The notes under the pieces were generated by a model, which was not told the origin of the DNA, did not search any database, and saw only the letters and a list, made by a program, of their open reading frames with translations. The translations under genes and the position numbers were made by a program. From Gemmatimonadota bacterium (GTDB lineage Bacteria > Gemmatimonadota > Gemmatimonadetes > Palauibacterales > Palauibacteraceae): a stretch of DNA of 9,657 nucleotides. Shown one piece after another: positions 1-6,098 of this stretch (the stretch's first letter is position 1; every line of letters begins with the position of its first letter). The DNA lies in contig JAENXO010000060.1 in assembly GCA_016649455.1 (NCBI GenBank), positions 1-9,657 of the forward strand, written 5' to 3'.

Positions 1-1056
1 ACTCGAAAGATCTCGACCCCGACGGAGCGCAAGGGAGTGCTCGTCGAACGCGGCGCTTCCCAGATCCTCGGAGTTTCCAAGTCGATGCGGGAGGCCGTGG
101 CGAAGGCGCTGAAGGTCGCGCCGACTGACGCATCGGTATTCATCACGGGTGAGAGTGGGACCGGAAAAGAGCTGTTCGCCCAATATATCCACCGAGAGAG
201 CCGGCGATCCCGCCGACCGTTCATGGCCGTAAACTGCGCCGCGCTGCCAGCCGACTTGCTCGAGTCCGAGATGTTCGGTCACAAGCGGGGTGCGTTCACG
301 GGAGCGATCCGCGACAAACCCGGTCTGCTCGAAGTAGCCGATGGGGGATCGTTCTTCCTGGACGAACTGGCGGAAATGCCGATGCCGTTGCAGGCGAAGC
401 TCCTTCGTGTTCTGCAGGACGGTGTTCTGCGACGGGTCGGAAGTGAGAAGGACGACGCCGTGGTGGACGTGCGGTTCATCTCCGCCACGAACCGGGAGCC
501 GGAGCAGGCGCTGGAAGAGGGCGTGCTGCGTCACGACCTGTACTATCGACTGAGGGTGGTTCCGATCCGCCTGCCCGCACTTCGTGAGCGACCGGAAGAC
601 ATTCCGGTGCTGATCAAGCATTTCGTCACCCACTTCTGGAGACGGCACCAGCTCGAGGGCGAAGAGCCTCCGAGGCTCGGCCGCGGGACTCTGGACCAAC
701 TCGTTTCCTACGACTGGCCTGGAAACGTACGCGAACTCCAGAACGTGATCGAAAATCTCGTGGTCCTGTCGGACCCCAACGAAGAGATCCCGCCCGACCG
801 TCTGACGATGCTCGGAACGACGGAGATCGACGGTGAGCGGAGAATTACGGGGATTCCCTCGTTCGACGTAGCACAGCCGTTTCACGATGCGAAACAGGAG
901 CTCGTCGATCGGTTCGAGCGTGAGTACCTGTCACAGCTCGTGGCCCGGACCGAAGGGAACATGTCAGAAGCGGCTCGACAGGCCGGAATCGATCGCACGA
1001 CACTCTACCGCTTGATGGACAAGCACAATCTGGCGAGAGAAGCGTTTGCATCCTGA
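1..1056 (+). CDS. Sigma-54-dependent transcriptional activator (NtrC family), 5'-truncated by window edge
   Basis: This bacterial enhancer-binding protein uses ATP hydrolysis to open sigma-54 RNA polymerase promoter complexes. The frame is open to base 1. The first usable start inside the window is GTG at 37, but many relatives carry an N-terminal receiver domain, so the gene probably begins outside. Numbered from that GTG: Walker A GESGTGKE at 38-45, the sigma-54-contacting loop GAFTGA intact at 85-90, Walker B GGSFFLDE at 103-110, sensor I around SATNR 149-153, arginine-finger region LRHDLYYRL near 164-172, and sensor II WPGNVREL at 227-234. A Fis-type helix-turn-helix follows at about 305-330 (NMSEAARQAGIDRTTLYRL). 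All catalytic motifs look intact, so it should be active. The next gene overlaps its end by 11 bases and encodes a histidine kinase, which favours a response-regulator role. A receiver-less activator of PspF type starting at GTG 37 cannot be excluded. Confidence 0.93.
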   Translation, partial: TRKISTPTERKGVLVERGASQILGVSKSMREAVAKALKVAPTDASVFITGESGTGKELFAQYIHRESRRSRRPFMAVNCAALPADLLESEMFGHKRGAFTGAIRDKPGLLEVADGGSFFLDELAEMPMPLQAKLLRVLQDGVLRRVGSEKDDAVVDVRFISATNREPEQALEEGVLRHDLYYRLRVVPIRLPALRERPEDIPVLIKHFVTHFWRRHQLEGEEPPRLGRGTLDQLVSYDWPGNVRELQNVIENLVVLSDPNEEIPPDRLTMLGTTEIDGERRITGIPSFDVAQPFHDAKQELVDRFEREYLSQLVARTEGNMSEAARQAGIDRTTLYRLMDKHNLAREAFAS

Positions 1057-2143
1057 CAGCCGCAGTGAACGGACGCTCCCTCCTTTGAATGACGAAGGTT
1101 CCGGAGGTGGGGGAGACGGAGGAAGGTCGGATCCGGGCCGAAGCTGGAGTCCCGGATCGGCCGTCGAGGGGGCTCCGTCTCGCCTGCAGCCGGTCATGCG
1201 AATGCTGGCGCGGGCTCTGGACCCCGACCTGAAACCCGTTTCGGGAGACTCGAATGCAGACGTTCCGACGACCGAGGCGGCTGACCTCTGCCTCGACGAC
1301 ATCGGGGAAGCCCTGGCTCGAATGCGGGCGGGCCTGCTGCGCGATGCAGAAGGACAGGATCCGTCCATACTCGGTCTCCGGGCCCGCAGGCACGCGGACC
1401 TCGATGCCGCAGCCCTGGAGGCGGTATCGCAGATCATGGAACGCAACGCGTTCCGCCAGCGCCGATTCCTCCAGGACATTTCCCACGATTTCCGATCACC
1501 GCTCAACTCGATCCTCTTCCTTGCCGATGCACTCAAGAGCGAACACAGCGGACCCCTCAACCCGGTGCAGGCGAGGCAGGTCGAAGTCCTGTTCATGGCG
1601 GCCGTGACGCTCGTGAAAATGGTCAACGACGTGATCGACTTCGCGCGGCTCGGCAGCAGTACTCCGATGGCCAGTGCACAGATTCCGTTCTCTCTCGAGA
1701 CCGTCGTGTCGGACGTCCAGAGTCTCGTCGGGCCCCTGGTTTCTCACAACTGCGTCACGCTCGCGATCGATCTGAGGGCGAAGGGTCTCCGCACGGGAGA
1801 CTCCCAGGTATTGAACCGTGTCCTGTTGAACCTGATCTCCAACGCGATTCACGCGTTGCATGATGGCGGCAGGGTGGAAGTCCTGGTGACCGACCAGGAC
1901 GACGGGGGCCTGCGGATCATGGTCAGCGATGACGGGCAGGAGGTGCCGATCGAGAAGATCCGGAATGTGCTCGACGCGGACGACCCGTACAGACTGGCCG
2001 GCGAGACCCGTGGTTGGACGCACGGACTCGGTCTTTCGATCAGCGCTCGCCTCGTTCGTGCAGCCGGAGGCTCGATCGCGGTCGACACCGCCTCAGAGCG
2101 AGGCGCCGTGTTCACCGTGCTGTTGCCGTTCCCCCCGCTCTGA
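1046..2143 (+). CDS. Soluble sensor histidine kinase, probable partner of the upstream sigma-54 activator
   Basis: This is a 365-residue kinase with no membrane segment, so it is probably cytoplasmic. The N-terminal ~55 residues are rich in Gly, Ser, Pro and Arg and look disordered. Residues 75-135 are a helical region of no recognised family. The HisKA dimerisation/phosphoacceptor helix starts near 136, with phosphoacceptor His147 in ISHDFRSPLN. The HATPase domain occupies about 215-362: N box NLISNAIHAL at 262-271, G1 box SDDGQEVP at 294-301, G2 box HGLGLSIS at 326-333. In the G1 box the second glycine of the usual DxGxG is Glu299, and the ATP lid between G1 and G2 is short. The TTG start at 1046 is the only candidate before TTG 1085 and ATG 1196. 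It sits just after a GAGAGAAG tract and within the end of the activator gene, which implies co-transcription and translational coupling. The true start could instead be ATG 1196 (residue 51). Confidence 0.88.
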   Translation: MHPDSRSERTLPPLNDEGSGGGGDGGRSDPGRSWSPGSAVEGAPSRLQPVMRMLARALDPDLKPVSGDSNADVPTTEAADLCLDDIGEALARMRAGLLRDAEGQDPSILGLRARRHADLDAAALEAVSQIMERNAFRQRRFLQDISHDFRSPLNSILFLADALKSEHSGPLNPVQARQVEVLFMAAVTLVKMVNDVIDFARLGSSTPMASAQIPFSLETVVSDVQSLVGPLVSHNCVTLAIDLRAKGLRTGDSQVLNRVLLNLISNAIHALHDGGRVEVLVTDQDDGGLRIMVSDDGQEVPIEKIRNVLDADDPYRLAGETRGWTHGLGLSISARLVRAAGGSIAVDTASERGAVFTVLLPFPPL

Positions 2144-2151
2144 CCCGCCGC

Positions 2152-3027
2152 TCAGCGAACGAGAAACGCCGGAACGGATACAGCCCCGAGGATCTCCTCG
2201 GTCCGCGATCCGACGAACAGGTCGTGCAGACGACCATGTCCGAACGCGCCCATGAACAGGCAGTCCGCATTCCACCGCTGAACCGCCTCGGCCACCGCGT
2301 CCGCGGGCTCTGCGTCGAGCCGCACGGACTCCCACGCGATGTCGTGGTCGTGACACAGCCGATGGGCGGGCTCGAGCAACGCCTCGCAGTCTTCGTCTCC
2401 CGCCACGAGCAGTCGGATCTCGGCTGGAGCGGCACTGCAATAGCGGATCGCCAGATCCAGCGCTCTGGCCGCCGGCTCCCTGCCGTCGTATGCCACCAGG
2501 CACACGCGCGGTACGTCCGCAGGCAGCCTCCGCTCCTCGGCCGACGCCCCGTCAGTCTTCCGCGCCAGTTCTGCCGCGAGGATCGGGTGAGGGGAATGAC
2601 GCAGGACCCTCGCGAGAGTGGATCCGACCGGATGCAGCCCGAACCCCGCGTTTTCGCCCCGGCGCCCCATCACCACGAGGTCGGCGGATGCTGCCCGCGC
2701 CAGGATCGATTCCTCGGCGAGACCGACGTCCTCGTAACGTTCGATGGGCTTGATCTCCGCCTGAGTCGCCCGGTCGGCGAACCACGACAGCTCTGTATCA
2801 CTTCGGTCTCGCCACGCCTGCATCACCTCCGCCCGGAACGGGAGCGGGCTGATTTCCCCCCACAGGGGAGCGAGCGTGTCGACGGCCGATCCCTCGGTGA
2901 CGCGCGCGTCTATGACGAACTGAGCCGTGACCCGGGAGTCGAAGCGACTCGCGAGGCGAATACCGAGTTCGGCCGCGTTGCGGGAATCTGCGGAGCCGTC
3001 GAGCGCGACGAGGATTCGTTCGAACAT
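2152..3027 (-). CDS. Universal stress protein with two tandem UspA domains
   Basis: The 291-residue protein consists of two Usp folds, about 1-152 and 172-291. Domain 1 opens with the typical strand and Asp (FERILVALDGS, Asp10) and has the nucleotide-binding glycines G121-G124-G135-S136. Domain 2 opens at CLVAYDGRE (Asp181) and has G260-G263-G273-S274, which matches the canonical G-2x-G-9x-G(S/T) exactly. Domain 1 has ten rather than nine residues between the second and third glycines. Usp proteins with these motifs usually bind ATP and act in stress or energy-limitation responses; no enzymatic activity is implied. The ATG at 3027 is preceded by a clear Shine-Dalgarno, GGGAGGT, about five bases upstream. 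It lies 56 bases downstream of the dehydrogenase gene on the same strand, so the two probably share a transcript. Its 3' end meets the kinase gene tail to tail. Confidence 0.93.
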   Translation of the reverse strand: MFERILVALDGSADSRNAAELGIRLASRFDSRVTAQFVIDARVTEGSAVDTLAPLWGEISPLPFRAEVMQAWRDRSDTELSWFADRATQAEIKPIERYEDVGLAEESILARAASADLVVMGRRGENAGFGLHPVGSTLARVLRHSPHPILAAELARKTDGASAEERRLPADVPRVCLVAYDGREPAARALDLAIRYCSAAPAEIRLLVAGDEDCEALLEPAHRLCHDHDIAWESVRLDAEPADAVAEAVQRWNADCLFMGAFGHGRLHDLFVGSRTEEILGAVSVPAFLVR

Positions 3028-3083
3028 TGCGACCTCCCGGACGGGAATTATGGGATCATCCGATGGGGAGCGCCTGAACCTGC

Positions 3084-3824
3084 TCAGGTAAGGTGTTGGC
3101 CTCCGTCGACCCGAATGATCTCTCCGGTAACATAGCGGGCGCCAGCGAGATAAAGAACCGCTTCGGCGACGTCCTCGGCCGTTCCGACCCGTCCGAGGAC
3201 CGTACGGCCCGCGGCCGCCTGCCGGTGTTCCGGTGAGTCCTCGCCCGGCGGAAGGAGAACCGCCCCCGGCGCCACCCCGTTAACCCGGATCGAAGGAGCG
3301 AAGGCCCGGGCGAGTCCCCGCGTGATGCTCACCAGTCCGGCCTTCGACGCCACGTAGGGCACGTATCCGGGCCATGCCTCGTTCGCCCCGGTGTCGACGA
3401 TGTTGATGATCGATCCGCCCGATTCCTCCATCAGCTTCGCCGCTTCGCGGGCGCACAGGAAAGGTGCCCGCAGATTCAGATCGAACACGGAATTCCACTC
3501 GTCCGCCGAAACCGTGAGCGGATCGTGACGAGGGAATGCCGCCGCGCTGTTCACCAGCAGCTCGAGCCCCCCCAGTTCCGACTGCACGCTCCTCATCAGC
3601 CGGGAGATCTCCTCCGGATCCGACAGGTCTGCCTGGAGGGCCACGCCGCCCGCCCCGGAGCTTTCGAGCAGGCCGACCACCTCCAGCGCCCGTGCCTCGG
3701 ATTTGCGGAAATGCACGGCCACCCGCCATCCGTCGGCCCCGAGAGCCAGGGCGATCGCTCGTCCGATCCGGACAGCTCCGCCGGTTACGAGCGCTCTCTT
3801 CTGGACTGAATCCTGTCTGCTCAT
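3084..3824 (-). CDS. Short-chain dehydrogenase/reductase, pteridine-reductase-like
   Basis: This is a 246-residue classical-length SDR with a Rossmann fold. The NAD(P)-binding motif TGGAVRIG at 14-21 is close to the TGGxRRIG of pteridine reductases. Basic residues after beta-2 (HFRKS, 38-42) favour NADPH. Also visible are Asp66 (QADLSDP), NSAAAF at 92-97, Asn117 in DLNLRAPF, and the catalytic pair Tyr157-Lys161 in YVASK. The usual catalytic Ser is replaced by Asp144 (NIVDTG), 13 residues before the Tyr. This is the arrangement of PTR1 (Asp181/Tyr194/Lys198 in Leishmania). PTR1/FolM-type enzymes reduce biopterin, dihydrofolate or dihydromonapterin; the substrate here is inferred, and a generic 3-oxoacyl or sugar reductase is the alternative. 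Start ATG 3824 is the only sensible N-terminal start. It has only a distant GGAG, about 13 bases upstream. The gene is divergent from the DUF2281-like gene and heads a likely two-gene unit with the universal stress protein gene. Confidence 0.9.
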   Translation of the reverse strand: MSRQDSVQKRALVTGGAVRIGRAIALALGADGWRVAVHFRKSEARALEVVGLLESSGAGGVALQADLSDPEEISRLMRSVQSELGGLELLVNSAAAFPRHDPLTVSADEWNSVFDLNLRAPFLCAREAAKLMEESGGSIINIVDTGANEAWPGYVPYVASKAGLVSITRGLARAFAPSIRVNGVAPGAVLLPPGEDSPEHRQAAAGRTVLGRVGTAEDVAEAVLYLAGARYVTGEIIRVDGGQHLT

Positions 3825-3907
3825 CTGACGGCAGCTACTCCGCTCGAATCGGATCTGGCTCTATGTTGCCCTCTGGTGTCAGGCATGTACGCCTTTGACC
3901 AGCCCTG

Positions 3908-3917
3908 TGATATCATA
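3908..3917. promoter_or_regulatory. Candidate overlapping divergent -10 elements
   Basis: In a GC-rich gap, the short AT-rich run at 3908-3921 can serve both strands. On the + strand TGaTATCAT (3908-3916) fits an extended -10; TTGACC at 3895-3900 lies too close to be its -35, but pairs with TATGGT (3916-3921) over a 15-base spacer. On the - strand TATGAT (3917 down to 3912) is a five-of-six match to TATAAT and faces the dehydrogenase gene. No good -35 accompanies the - strand element. This is a motif match only. Confidence 0.3.
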
Positions 3918-3935
3918 TGGTAGGGGCGTGAGAGT

Positions 3936-3953
3936 CGAGTCGCGAGCGACTCG
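3936..3953. promoter_or_regulatory. Perfect 8+8 bp palindrome in the divergent promoter region (candidate operator)
   Basis: CGAGTCGC-GA-GCGACTCG is a perfect inverted repeat with a 2-base centre. It lies about 13-30 bases downstream of the start point expected from the + strand extended -10, and about 30-48 bases upstream of the one expected from the - strand -10. A dimeric regulator bound here could repress the DUF2281-like gene and affect the dehydrogenase gene. In RNA it could form a 7-bp hairpin with a CGAG loop. No T tract follows, so it is not an intrinsic terminator. Confidence 0.4.
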
Positions 3954-4060
3954 TCCAACGGCCTTGACGCAACTCGTGGATGAAACTTTTTGTCCCCGAA
4001 ACCGAACTACATATGGCGGATGCAGGTGACAGGGACGAACCCGAGCCGATCAGGGGCCCG

Positions 4061-4432
4061 ATGAACGAAATTCTGCGCAACGAAATCTGGAGAAAGCTCG
4101 ACTCTCTCCCGGATGAGAAGGCCTACCAGGTACTGGACTTCATCAACTACCTGCGGTCACAGTATGGAGAGGATGAGGTGCGGGCCTCGGGGATCCAGAA
4201 GCTCGGCGAGATGTTCCAGGACACGATGAGGAAGGGGCGAGTCCCGGCAACGGCGATCCGCGAGACGATGAAGGTCATGGGAGCCGCGGACCGCGTGCTC
4301 GGTACGTTTCGCGCTGCCGGCAGGGAATTCCTGGTCGAACTCGAGGGATCGAATCGTCCCGAACCGTCCGCCCCGACCAGGAAGAACGGATCCAGCGAGC
4401 CGCCCCGATCGCGCGAAATCTCGATCGAATAG
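4061..4432 (+). CDS. Small DUF2281-like protein of unknown function
   Basis: This is a 123-residue protein from ATG 4061. Its N-terminal ~40 residues (MNEILRNEIWRKLDSLPDEK, then YQVLDFINYLRSQYG) resemble DUF2281: an amphipathic helix, a conserved LP turn, and a second helix with VLDFIxYLxS. The middle is predicted helical (MFQDTMRKGRVPATAIRETMKVMGAADRV). The last ~30 residues are Ser/Pro/Arg-rich and probably disordered. There is no signal peptide or membrane span. I chose ATG 4061 because AGGGG lies four bases upstream and the recognisable domain begins there. The frame stays open to ATG 3980 (150 residues) and ATG 4013, neither with a visible Shine-Dalgarno, and the first ten codons from 3980 are unusually AT-rich at third positions. 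Some DUF2281 proteins precede PIN-domain toxins, but no toxin gene follows here. Its function is unknown; it may be a structural or regulatory helix-bundle protein. Confidence 0.75.
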   Translation: MNEILRNEIWRKLDSLPDEKAYQVLDFINYLRSQYGEDEVRASGIQKLGEMFQDTMRKGRVPATAIRETMKVMGAADRVLGTFRAAGREFLVELEGSNRPEPSAPTRKNGSSEPPRSREISIE

Positions 4433-4468
4433 GACGAAGGGCTCGACGGCTGTTCGGTACGGAAATGG

Positions 4469-4497
4469 TTGACTGCCGGAGGGGTGTGGTCTACCCT
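4469..4497 (+). promoter_or_regulatory. Sigma-70-type promoter for guaB
   Basis: TTGACT (4469-4474) and TACCCT (4492-4497) are separated by exactly 17 bases. The -35 matches five of six consensus positions; the -10 keeps the key TA...T. It lies just after the DUF2281-like stop codon and faces guaB, predicting a start point near 4504 and a leader of about 110 bases. No terminator hairpin is visible between 4433 and 4468, so readthrough from the upstream gene is also possible. Confidence 0.6.
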
Positions 4498-4524
4498 CTC
4501 CTATTCGTGACGAGACCGTTCCGG

Positions 4525-4617
4525 ATGCCATTCGAGCGCATTCTGCCCGAGGCTGGCTCCCACGCGGTTCCGTCTATCCGGCTCAGCGCACTCCAGACGG
4601 CTCGATATCGAACATGA
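4525..4617 (+). CDS. Possible 30-residue leader peptide upstream of guaB
   Basis: A short ORF begins at ATG 4525 (MPFERILPEAGSH...) and ends with TGA 4615-4617, which overlaps the guaB start codon as ATGA. It lies wholly within the predicted guaB leader, about 20 bases after the expected transcription start. guaB itself has no Shine-Dalgarno (the bases before its ATG are cgatatcgaac), so translation of this ORF could deliver ribosomes to guaB by coupling. Its own start also lacks a good Shine-Dalgarno, roughly two thirds of its codons end in G or C, and the peptide resembles nothing I know. It may be a chance ORF. Confidence 0.25.
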   Translation: MPFERILPEAGSHAVPSIRLSALQTARYRT

Positions 4618-6068
4618 CCGAACGTTCCTTTCCGGAAGCACTGACGTTCGACGACGTCCTTCTCGTTCCCCGGCGATCTCACGTCCATCCTGCGGAAGTC
4701 TCCGTCACTTCGCGCCTGACACGCGGAATCGAACTCTCCGTTCCGCTCGTCGCTGCTGCGATGGACACGGTGACCGAGCACCGGATGGCGATCGCCATGG
4801 CCCGGGAAGGTGGGATCGGGATCATCCACAAGAACATGCCGATCGACGGTCAGTGCGGGCAGGTGGACAGGGTAAAGCGCTCCGAGAGCGGCATGATCCT
4901 CGATCCGATCACACTCGGACCCGACGCGAGTCTCAGACAGGCCACCGCCATGATGAGGGAGTACTCGATCAGCGGCGTACCGATCGTGGATGCCGATGGA
5001 AGACTGGTCGGGATCCTGACGAATCGCGACCTCGTGTTCGAGACCGATCTGGATCGACCGATCAGCCAGGTGATGACCCGCGAAGGCCTCGTCACGGCCC
5101 CCGTGGGCACTTCGCTCGAGGAAGCGGAGGAAACTCTGCACCGTCACAAGATCGAGAAACTCCCCGTCGTAGATGAGGAGGGCCGACTGCTCGGTCTGAT
5201 CACGGTCAAGGACATATTCAAACGCCGGGCTCACCCCAACGCTTCCAAGGACGAGCACGGGCGGCTGCTGGTCGGTGCCGCCGTGGGAGCGTCGCAGGCG
5301 GACATGGTCCGTGCCGCGGAGCTGGTGGCCGCGGGCGTGGACGCGCTCGTCATCGACTCGGCTCACGGGCATTCGGATGGCGTGCTCAATGCGATCGAGA
5401 GGATTCGAGAGGCCTATCCCGACGTCCAGCTGATTGCCGGAAACGTCGCGACCGCCGACGGCGCCCGGGCGATGGTAGAGCGAGGCGTGGACGCCGTGAA
5501 GATCGGTATCGGGCCGGGCTCGATCTGCACCACGCGAGTGGTCACCGGGGTCGGCGTCCCTCAGATCACGGCGATCCTGGAGGCAGTCAAGGGCGCCGGA
5601 GACGTCCCGATCATCGCCGACGGCGGAATCAAGCAGTCTGGCGACATCGTGAAGGCCCTCGCGGCCGGCGCATCGACGTGCATGCTGGGCTCGATGCTTG
5701 CAGGTGCGGAGGAGAGTCCCGGCGAGTCGTTCCTGCTCGAGGGGCGGAGGTTCAAGCTGATCCGCGGAATGGGCTCGCTCTCCGCGATGGAGGAAGGCTC
5801 GGCGGATCGCTATTTTCAGGACGATACGGAGCGACGGAAGCTGGTCCCGGAGGGCATTGAAGGTCGGGTGCCGTACAAGGGGCCGGTCGCCGATACGTTG
5901 TTCCAGCTGGTGGGCGGATTGCGCAGCGGCATGGGATATTGCGGCGTGAAGGACGTTGATGAGCTCCGGACCCGGGCGGAGTTCGTGCGCATGACGGCAG
6001 GTGGATTGCGGGAATCACATCCGCACGATGTCGTCATTACGCGCGAGGCTCCCAACTATCGGTTGTAG
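4614..6068 (+). CDS. guaB: Inosine-5'-monophosphate dehydrogenase
   Basis: GuaB oxidises IMP to XMP with NAD+, the committed step to GMP. The 484-residue length matches bacterial GuaB (E. coli 488). The N-terminal FPEALTFDDVLLVP (6-19) begins the TIM barrel and VAAAMDTVTEHRMAIAMA (46-63) continues it. Two CBS domains are inserted at about 95-205 (SISGVPIVDADGRLVGILTN; KIEKLPVVDEEGRLLGLITV); they commonly bind adenine/guanine nucleotides for allosteric control. The catalytic loop GIGPGSICTTR (298-308) holds Cys305. The phosphate-binding ADGGIK is at 335-340, MLGSMLAG at 357-364, GMGSLSAM at 385-392, the active-site flap Arg399-Tyr400, and EGIEGRVPYKG at 413-423. All key residues are present. 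ATG 4614 is the only in-frame start back to the stop at 4470 and fits the family N-terminus, though it lacks a Shine-Dalgarno. The lytic transglycosylase gene follows after 30 bases. Confidence 0.98.
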   Translation: MTERSFPEALTFDDVLLVPRRSHVHPAEVSVTSRLTRGIELSVPLVAAAMDTVTEHRMAIAMAREGGIGIIHKNMPIDGQCGQVDRVKRSESGMILDPITLGPDASLRQATAMMREYSISGVPIVDADGRLVGILTNRDLVFETDLDRPISQVMTREGLVTAPVGTSLEEAEETLHRHKIEKLPVVDEEGRLLGLITVKDIFKRRAHPNASKDEHGRLLVGAAVGASQADMVRAAELVAAGVDALVIDSAHGHSDGVLNAIERIREAYPDVQLIAGNVATADGARAMVERGVDAVKIGIGPGSICTTRVVTGVGVPQITAILEAVKGAGDVPIIADGGIKQSGDIVKALAAGASTCMLGSMLAGAEESPGESFLLEGRRFKLIRGMGSLSAMEEGSADRYFQDDTERRKLVPEGIEGRVPYKGPVADTLFQLVGGLRSGMGYCGVKDVDELRTRAEFVRMTAGGLRESHPHDVVITREAPNYRL

Positions 6069-6086
6069 GGCCTTTCAGGTCCCCAC

Positions 6087-6092
6087 AGGAGG
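6087..6092 (+). promoter_or_regulatory. Strong Shine-Dalgarno for the lytic transglycosylase gene
   Basis: AGGAGG lies 6 bases before GTG 6099 and 9 bases before ATG 6102, in the 30-base gap after guaB. It supports a start at one of these adjacent codons. A second Shine-Dalgarno-like GGAGGT (6138-6143) sits only three bases before ATG 6147, the start that gives the best signal peptide. Confidence 0.6.
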
Positions 6093-6098
6093 CACGGA

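Noticed and set aside
2126..2177. An inverted repeat CCGTTCC / GGAACGG spanning the kinase-stress protein junction.
   Set aside because: Both arms are inside coding sequence, the loop is 38 bases, and there is no T tract; chance is likely.
3073..3088. A small hairpin CCTGA-N6-TCAGG at the end of the dehydrogenase gene.
   Set aside because: The 5-bp stem lacks a T run and lies over the stop codon; too weak to call a terminator.
2014..3135. A 373-codon open frame on the + strand opposite the universal stress protein gene.
   Set aside because: The product is Arg/Pro-rich with no domain and is the antisense shadow of a well-supported gene; such frames are common in high-GC DNA.
3856..3870. A sigma-54-like sequence, TGGCTC followed by TTGCC, on the + strand, attractive because a sigma-54 activator is encoded nearby.
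   Set aside because: Nine bases separate the GG and GC elements, whereas sigma-54 promoters need ten; a one-base loss usually abolishes activity. It is also distant from any start codon that would use it.
3980..4060. An N-terminal extension of the DUF2281-like protein from ATG 3980 or 4013.
   Set aside because: There is no Shine-Dalgarno at either codon, third-position bases are AT-rich unlike the rest of the gene, and the recognisable domain begins at ATG 4061, which has AGGGG upstream. The extension is not ruled out.
4491..5372. A 293-codon open frame on the - strand opposite guaB.
   Set aside because: It overlaps unmistakable guaB coding sequence, its product has no recognisable motif, and no ribosome site supports it.
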